The notes below the pieces were generated by a model. That model ran no database searches. It was given only the letters and a program-made list of their open reading frames with translations, and was not told the DNA's origin. A stretch of DNA of 27,023 nt from assembly GCA_049324835.1 (NCBI GenBank), contig JBMOMT010000012.1, positions 1 to 27,023 of the forward strand, written 5' to 3'. The DNA comes from JBMOMT01 sp049324835 (GTDB lineage Bacteria > Chloroflexota > Anaerolineae > CAYNKW01). Positions 23,393-27,023 of this stretch are shown here, piece after piece. The position numbers and the translations under genes are program-made. Numbering within the stretch: position 1 is the stretch's first letter; each line of letters opens with the position of its first letter.

Positions 23393-23617
23393 TCAGGCGC
23401 CAGACCTGTCGTCTGAGACGGATGGCCGGCGTATCTCCACGCGACCATCGGGGTAAAACAGCGTGCCCACGTCGCCCAGGCTATCGGCATCGGTGACCCA
23501 GAACACCTCACCCATCTCCTCTGGACGGAGCACACGCGTCACCAGCCACACCCTATCGCCCTGATAATACCGTCCGCCGGCCTCAAAGGCGGCCCGGGCC
23601 TGCTCGTAGGTCAACAT
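23393..23617 (-). CDS. Small protein of unknown function
   Basis: 74 aa, unrecognised, beginning MLTYEQARAAFEAGG with a good AGAGGAG site upstream. A short helix is followed by what looks like a small beta sheet (DRVWLVTRVL, GEVFWVTDA, GTLFYPDGRVEIR). It is soluble, mildly acidic and has no metal or nucleotide motif. It lies between the GTPase and the cNMP/PH membrane protein with gaps of 35 and 15 nt, so it is co-transcribed with both. Confidence 0.7.
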   Translation of the reverse strand: MLTYEQARAAFEAGGRYYQGDRVWLVTRVLRPEEMGEVFWVTDADSLGDVGTLFYPDGRVEIRRPSVSDDRSGA

Positions 23618-23652
23618 GGTGGTTTATCTCCTCTCCATCCGGGTGTTGCGTT

Positions 23653-24669
23653 TCAGGCATCCTGAATACTGCGGCGACGCGTCAACCAGCGCCACAAACG
23701 CCTGATGTGCTGGGGTGTGAGGCTGCGCTCGCTGTCGAAATAACGTATGGCTGCCTGGCCGATGGTCCAGGTGCCCACCGCGGCGATAACTCCCGAGACG
23801 GCCCACCCCACGCCGGGCAGCAACTTGGTCACTTTGGCGGCCAGGTAACGGAAAGTGATGCCGCCGGCGATGGTGCCCACCAGCTCTCTGGCGCGGCGGG
23901 CTGTCACCGATTGCCCATAGATGGCCGCCAATCGCAACACCAGCCGCACCTGGACGCTCAACAGCAGCGGGATATCCAGGCCTGGCACCGGCTCGGCCCC
24001 CACCAGCGCGTTAAACGTGCAGGCGTTGCGCATCAGGCGGCGGGCCGCCTGACGACGATAGGCCGGCAGCGCCCGGCCCAACGAAACGGCCAGGGTTGGG
24101 TGGGCTTCGATGATGCGCGGAAAGAGCCACTCGGCCAGGCCGGTCTCCCTTTTGGCCGATATGGGCACGACCATAGTGCCCAGTTGTGCTTCGATGTGGC
24201 CGAGAACTTGGGGCAGCTCGGCCCGGCTCAACAGGTCGATCTTGTTGAGCGCCACCATTAACGGCCGGTTCATCTGGCTGAGCTGTCGATAGAGGTCCAG
24301 ATCAGATTGGCGCAGGCCGGCGGCAGCGTCCAGCAGCAGCAGGGTGAGGTCAGATTCTGCCACGCTGCGCCACACCAGTCTGGCCCGGTCGAGGCCGTTG
24401 ACCTGGTCAAAGCCGGGTGTATCCACCAGGATGAACGGCCCCAGTCGCTCTCGCAGGGGGATGCGGGTGGTGCCGGGTTGTGCACTCACGGCCGAGACCT
24501 CGGCTCCATTGAGGGCATTAAACAGCGTGGACTTGCCAGCGTTCACCGATCCCACGATGGTCATCTGGGTTTGGGTTTCCTGCTCCACCTGCTGCACCAG
24601 GGTCTCCCAATCCAGCGAGGTCAGAAAAGAGCGAATGTCTCGTAGTGTTGCCGGCAGTTTTGGCCTCAC
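23653..24669 (-). CDS. Era-like GTPase with C-terminal DUF697-type region
   Basis: 338 aa from GTG 24669, which has AAGGA upstream and lies about 80 nt inside the transcript; the frame is open to 24765, but that start would precede the promoter's transcription start. G domain: P-loop GSVNAGKST (40-48), DTPG (83-86), NKID (142-145) and a SAK motif near 175. The C-terminal part (about 215-310) has conserved helices RLMRNACTF, IPLLLSVQVRLVLRLAAIYG and a glycine-rich hydrophobic stretch (LLPGVGWAVSGVIAAVGT), as in the DUF697/YcjF-like membrane-associated domain. The role is probably membrane-linked GTP-dependent regulation; no specific function is known. It is divergent from sppA. Confidence 0.88.
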   Translation of the reverse strand: MRPKLPATLRDIRSFLTSLDWETLVQQVEQETQTQMTIVGSVNAGKSTLFNALNGAEVSAVSAQPGTTRIPLRERLGPFILVDTPGFDQVNGLDRARLVWRSVAESDLTLLLLDAAAGLRQSDLDLYRQLSQMNRPLMVALNKIDLLSRAELPQVLGHIEAQLGTMVVPISAKRETGLAEWLFPRIIEAHPTLAVSLGRALPAYRRQAARRLMRNACTFNALVGAEPVPGLDIPLLLSVQVRLVLRLAAIYGQSVTARRARELVGTIAGGITFRYLAAKVTKLLPGVGWAVSGVIAAVGTWTIGQAAIRYFDSERSLTPQHIRRLWRWLTRRRSIQDA

Positions 24670-24755
24670 CTGCTGAGTCCTTGATCTTGTAAAGACGTAA
24701 CTCTCAATACATTTTGATTCTTTATTGCAGAGGCGCAAAGGCATTGACTGAAACA

Positions 24756-24784
24756 AGTTTAGCACACTTTTGGGGGCTTGACAA
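24756..24784 (-). promoter_or_regulatory. Promoter of the GTPase-cNMP/PH operon
   Basis: TTGTCA (24784-24779) and TAAACT (24761-24756) on the minus strand have a 17-bp spacer. Its -35 is 7 bp from the -35 of the divergent sppA promoter. Confidence 0.65.
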
Positions 24785-24791
24785 GGAGCTT

Positions 24792-24820
24792 TTGTGTTTC
24801 CTGGGCTTTGCGAGTATAAT
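24792..24820 (+). promoter_or_regulatory. Promoter of sppA
   Basis: TTGTGT (24792-24797) and consensus TATAAT (24815-24820) are separated by 17 bp. The predicted transcript starts near 24827, about 57 nt before the sppA ATG. Confidence 0.75.
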
Positions 24821-24883
24821 GCGGCCAGTCTGCATCGCGTCTATCACCTCGCTGCCTGGCTGCAAGCCCGAAAGGATCGAACC

Positions 24884-25771
24884 ATGAGCACCAGTCGTCG
24901 TGTTTACTCTCCCGCGCCTTCACCGCTCCTGGGACCGGCCCGCTTTGTGCTGTGGGTGATCTTGCCTCTGTTGGTGGGCATCATTCTGGCTATGGCTCTG
25001 GTGCCTGTGCCACAGGTGGGGGTCATTCGTTTTCAGGATGTCATCTGGAGCGAGAGCGCGGCTGGCCTGAGCGTGCTGCTGGATCGCGCCCGCGACGATC
25101 CCAACATTCGAGGCGTCGTGCTCGAGATCGACAGTCCGGGTGGTGAGGTGACGGCCACTGAAGAGCTGTATTACCGCCTCCTGGAGTTGCGCCAGACCAA
25201 ACCGCTGGTGGTCAGCATCGACTCGATGGCGGCCAGCGGCGGCTATTACATGGCCGCCGCTGCGGATCACATCTTTGCCAAACCGGCCTCCACTGTGGGC
25301 AATGTTGGCGTCATCAGCTTTTTGCCCTCAGTGGATGAGCAACGCTTCACCGACGAGGATTACGTCTCTACCGGGCCGTTCAAATTCTCAGGCGGCAGCC
25401 GCGGCGATTACATGCGCCAGATCGAGCTGATCAAGCTGGGTTTTCTGGAGGCCGTTTTTGCCCAGCGGGGCGCCAGGCTCCAGATCGATCGGCAAACGCT
25501 TTCCAGCGGCGAAGTCTTTTTGGGCTTGCAGGCGCAGCGGCTGGGCCTGGTGGATGATCTGGGCGCCAACAGCGAGGCGGTGCAAAAGGCCGCCCGTCTG
25601 GCGCAACTGGCTCACTATCAGGTGGTGGATGTGGCGGCGCTGGTCTTTGGCGAACAGCCGCCGCTGGAAGAATCGTCCTACGGCAGCCTCGAAGAGGTCT
25701 TGGCCCAGAGCGACCCGGCCTGGAAACAGGGCTTTTATTATCTCTACATCGAGCCTGAGAAGAGGAGGTAG
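24884..25771 (+). CDS. sppA: Signal peptide peptidase SppA (S49 family)
   Basis: 295 aa from ATG 24884 (AAAGGA upstream); the open frame further 5' contains the promoter and is not translated. It degrades membrane-embedded remnant signal peptides, acting outside the membrane. A single transmembrane anchor lies at about 21-42. The S49 core shows GVVLEIDSPGGEVTA (77-91), the catalytic serine in SMAASGGYY (S118), STVGNVGV, and a candidate catalytic lysine K167 in GPFKFSGG, a spacing like that of the short Gram-positive-type SppA with a Ser/Lys dyad. It is complete. The stop is overlapped by the ribosome binding site of the next gene, so the two form an operon. Confidence 0.93.
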   Translation: MSTSRRVYSPAPSPLLGPARFVLWVILPLLVGIILAMALVPVPQVGVIRFQDVIWSESAAGLSVLLDRARDDPNIRGVVLEIDSPGGEVTATEELYYRLLELRQTKPLVVSIDSMAASGGYYMAAAADHIFAKPASTVGNVGVISFLPSVDEQRFTDEDYVSTGPFKFSGGSRGDYMRQIELIKLGFLEAVFAQRGARLQIDRQTLSSGEVFLGLQAQRLGLVDDLGANSEAVQKAARLAQLAHYQVVDVAALVFGEQPPLEESSYGSLEEVLAQSDPAWKQGFYYLYIEPEKRR

Positions 25772-25776
25772 TAGCC

Positions 25777-27023
25777 GTGAAGCCGCGAACCCAAAAACTC
25801 CTTCTGACGCTTGGTCGAGTCTCTCTCTTTTTGGTTTTGTTGCTGCTGCCCACGGCGCTGCGGGCAGGCTTTTACTACCGCCGCATCTATGCGCCCCAGG
25901 CCGTGCCGCGCCCCGAACTCGGCGCGGTCGATGTGCCCACCGTGGCCCTGGAAGCCCCCGCCGACCGGGACGTTCGACAGGGCAGGGGACGGATCGTGAT
26001 CGACCGGGCGCACGAAAACACGCTCGACGATGCCGACCTGAACGTGCTGCTGGCCCGTCTCACCGCCCGCAGCATCGAGACCGTTTCCCTGTTGCCCGGC
26101 GATCCACTCTCAGACGCGCTGCGTGATGCCATAGCGCTGGTAGTGATTGCGCCGCATCTGCCCTTTCAGGTCTGGGAGATCGAGGCCGTGCAGCGCTTTG
26201 TGGAACAGGGTGGACGGGTGCTGCTGATAGCCGATCCGAGCCGTTATTCTTTCCGCTACGAGTACGACGATTATTATGGCGAGTATGCCGTGCCCGAATC
26301 AGACGTGGCGTCGATCAACAGCCTGGCGGCTGCTTTTGGCCTCTCTTTTGCCGACGACTATATCTATAACACCGCCGAGAACGCGGGCAACTTTCAGTAC
26401 GTCGTGCTCCAAGATTTTGCCTCCCATCCGCTGACCGCCGGCCTGGAGCAGGTGATCTTTTACGCCGCCCACTCGATTGCCACCGGCGAGCAGGCTGTCG
26501 TCACCGCCGATGAACACACCTCCTCCTCACTGAGCGAGCAGACCGGCGGCCTGGTGACGGTCAGTCTGGACGGCAACAGTCAGGTACTGGCCGTTGCCGA
26601 TTTCACCTTTATGACCGAGCCTTACAACGGCAGCGCCGATAACAACCGCCTGGTTGCCAACATTGCCGATTTCCTGGTCGGCGCGGAACGGGTCTATACC
26701 CTGACCGACTTTCCTCACTTTTTTGGTGATGAGGTGCATCTGGTGCCGCTGATGGGCCTGAGCCAGGACGATGCCCTGGCAGTAGATGCCATCGAGCAGG
26801 CCAACAGCCTGCAATCGACCTTTGAGGCGGCCGGCAAACGGCTGTACTGGCGCGCCCAACCGCAGGCCGGGCACGATACCCTCTTTCTCGGGCTGTACGG
26901 CGGCGTAGATTTCGCCGCCGAGCCGGGGCAGATCCTCGCCAGCCGCGGCATCTCGTTCACGCTGGAAACCATCGAACGGGCGCGCGCCACCCCCACCCCC
27001 ACACCACGCCGCACCCCCACCCC
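25777..27023 (+). CDS. DUF4350-domain membrane/secreted protein (partial, runs off the window)
   Basis: An uninterrupted frame of 415 codons from GTG 25777 to the window end with no stop. GGAGG lies 8 nt upstream, inside the end of sppA. The N-terminus has basic residues and one hydrophobic helix (LFLVLLLLPTALRAGF), so the rest is extracytoplasmic. Residues about 65-150 fit DUF4350: IVIDRAHENTLDDADLNVLL, a middle LSDAL-ALVVIAPH, and FVEQGGRVLLIADP. A second beta-rich half follows, and the visible end becomes a Thr-Pro repeat linker (TPTPTP) as in proteins with an extra C-terminal domain. DUF4350 proteins are of unknown function, often beside MoxR/DUF58 genes; here the neighbour is sppA. Confidence 0.85.
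   Translation, partial: MKPRTQKLLLTLGRVSLFLVLLLLPTALRAGFYYRRIYAPQAVPRPELGAVDVPTVALEAPADRDVRQGRGRIVIDRAHENTLDDADLNVLLARLTARSIETVSLLPGDPLSDALRDAIALVVIAPHLPFQVWEIEAVQRFVEQGGRVLLIADPSRYSFRYEYDDYYGEYAVPESDVASINSLAAAFGLSFADDYIYNTAENAGNFQYVVLQDFASHPLTAGLEQVIFYAAHSIATGEQAVVTADEHTSSSLSEQTGGLVTVSLDGNSQVLAVADFTFMTEPYNGSADNNRLVANIADFLVGAERVYTLTDFPHFFGDEVHLVPLMGLSQDDALAVDAIEQANSLQSTFEAAGKRLYWRAQPQAGHDTLFLGLYGGVDFAAEPGQILASRGISFTLETIERARATPTPTPRRTPT

Noticed and set aside
24670..24765. N-terminal extension of the GTPase frame
   Set aside because: It begins upstream of the predicted transcription start from the promoter at 24756-24784, and the added residues do not belong to the family.
24794..24883. 5' extension of the sppA frame
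   Set aside because: It contains the -10 box; the ATG at 24884 has a ribosome binding site and gives the normal anchor length.

Overview
The window is GC-rich, densely packed and almost entirely minus-strand from about 1.3 to 24.7 kb; only both ends run on the plus strand. The gene set fits an anaerobic or facultative bacterium, most plausibly a Chloroflexota lineage of the Anaerolineae/Caldilineae type. It includes a tungsten-type aldehyde:ferredoxin oxidoreductase with a MoaD/ThiS-like partner, a CBS/DRTGG pyrophosphatase, HEAT-repeat, DUF4350 and bacterial-PH proteins, and an HgcA-type corrinoid protein. The taxonomic placement is an inference from gene content only.

Layout. (a) 1-1360: a less GC-rich accessory edge. 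It holds the 3' end of a glycine-rich, hydrophobic protein that looks like a polymorphic-toxin C-terminus, an ATGA-coupled membrane protein (candidate immunity protein), a terminator, a perfect palindromic repeat, a 41-codon helix-turn-helix remnant, and tRNA-Arg(UCU) with its own promoter and terminator. (b) 1455-9735: one long minus-strand operon from a clear promoter at 9707-9735. Its order is HEAT protein, AEC permease, secreted HExxH peptidase, Mn-type pyrophosphatase, Crp/Fnr regulator, cyclodeaminase-like protein, DUF1028 protein and aldo/keto reductase with ferredoxin domain. (c) 9752-12339: a two-gene AOR-MoaD transcription unit with a strong promoter, a highly structured 120-nt leader and a strong terminator. 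(d) 12391-21158: from a promoter whose -35 overlaps the preceding stop codon runs MtnA, a core-MetE-like protein, glucose-1-phosphate cytidylyltransferase, CDP-glucose dehydratase-like protein, a C45-like protein, a SAM-methyltransferase/HgcA-like corrinoid fusion, a small unknown protein and a MATE exporter. (e) 21155-24784: a GTPase, a small unknown protein and a double-cNMP/double-PH membrane protein, from a promoter back to back with (f) the plus-strand sppA and a DUF4350 gene that runs off the window.

The most interesting item is the single-polypeptide fusion of a class I SAM-dependent methyltransferase to an HgcA-family corrinoid-binding and membrane domain (14392-15999). No HgcB ferredoxin is nearby, the cap-helix lysine is replaced, and the gene shares a gene run with methionine-salvage and MetE-like genes. 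Second is the AOR leader RNA, in which one segment can pair either upstream or downstream and a hairpin loop is complementary to the ribosome binding site. All promoters reported here have exactly 17-bp spacers. No CRISPR array, rRNA, complete insertion sequence or replication origin was seen.
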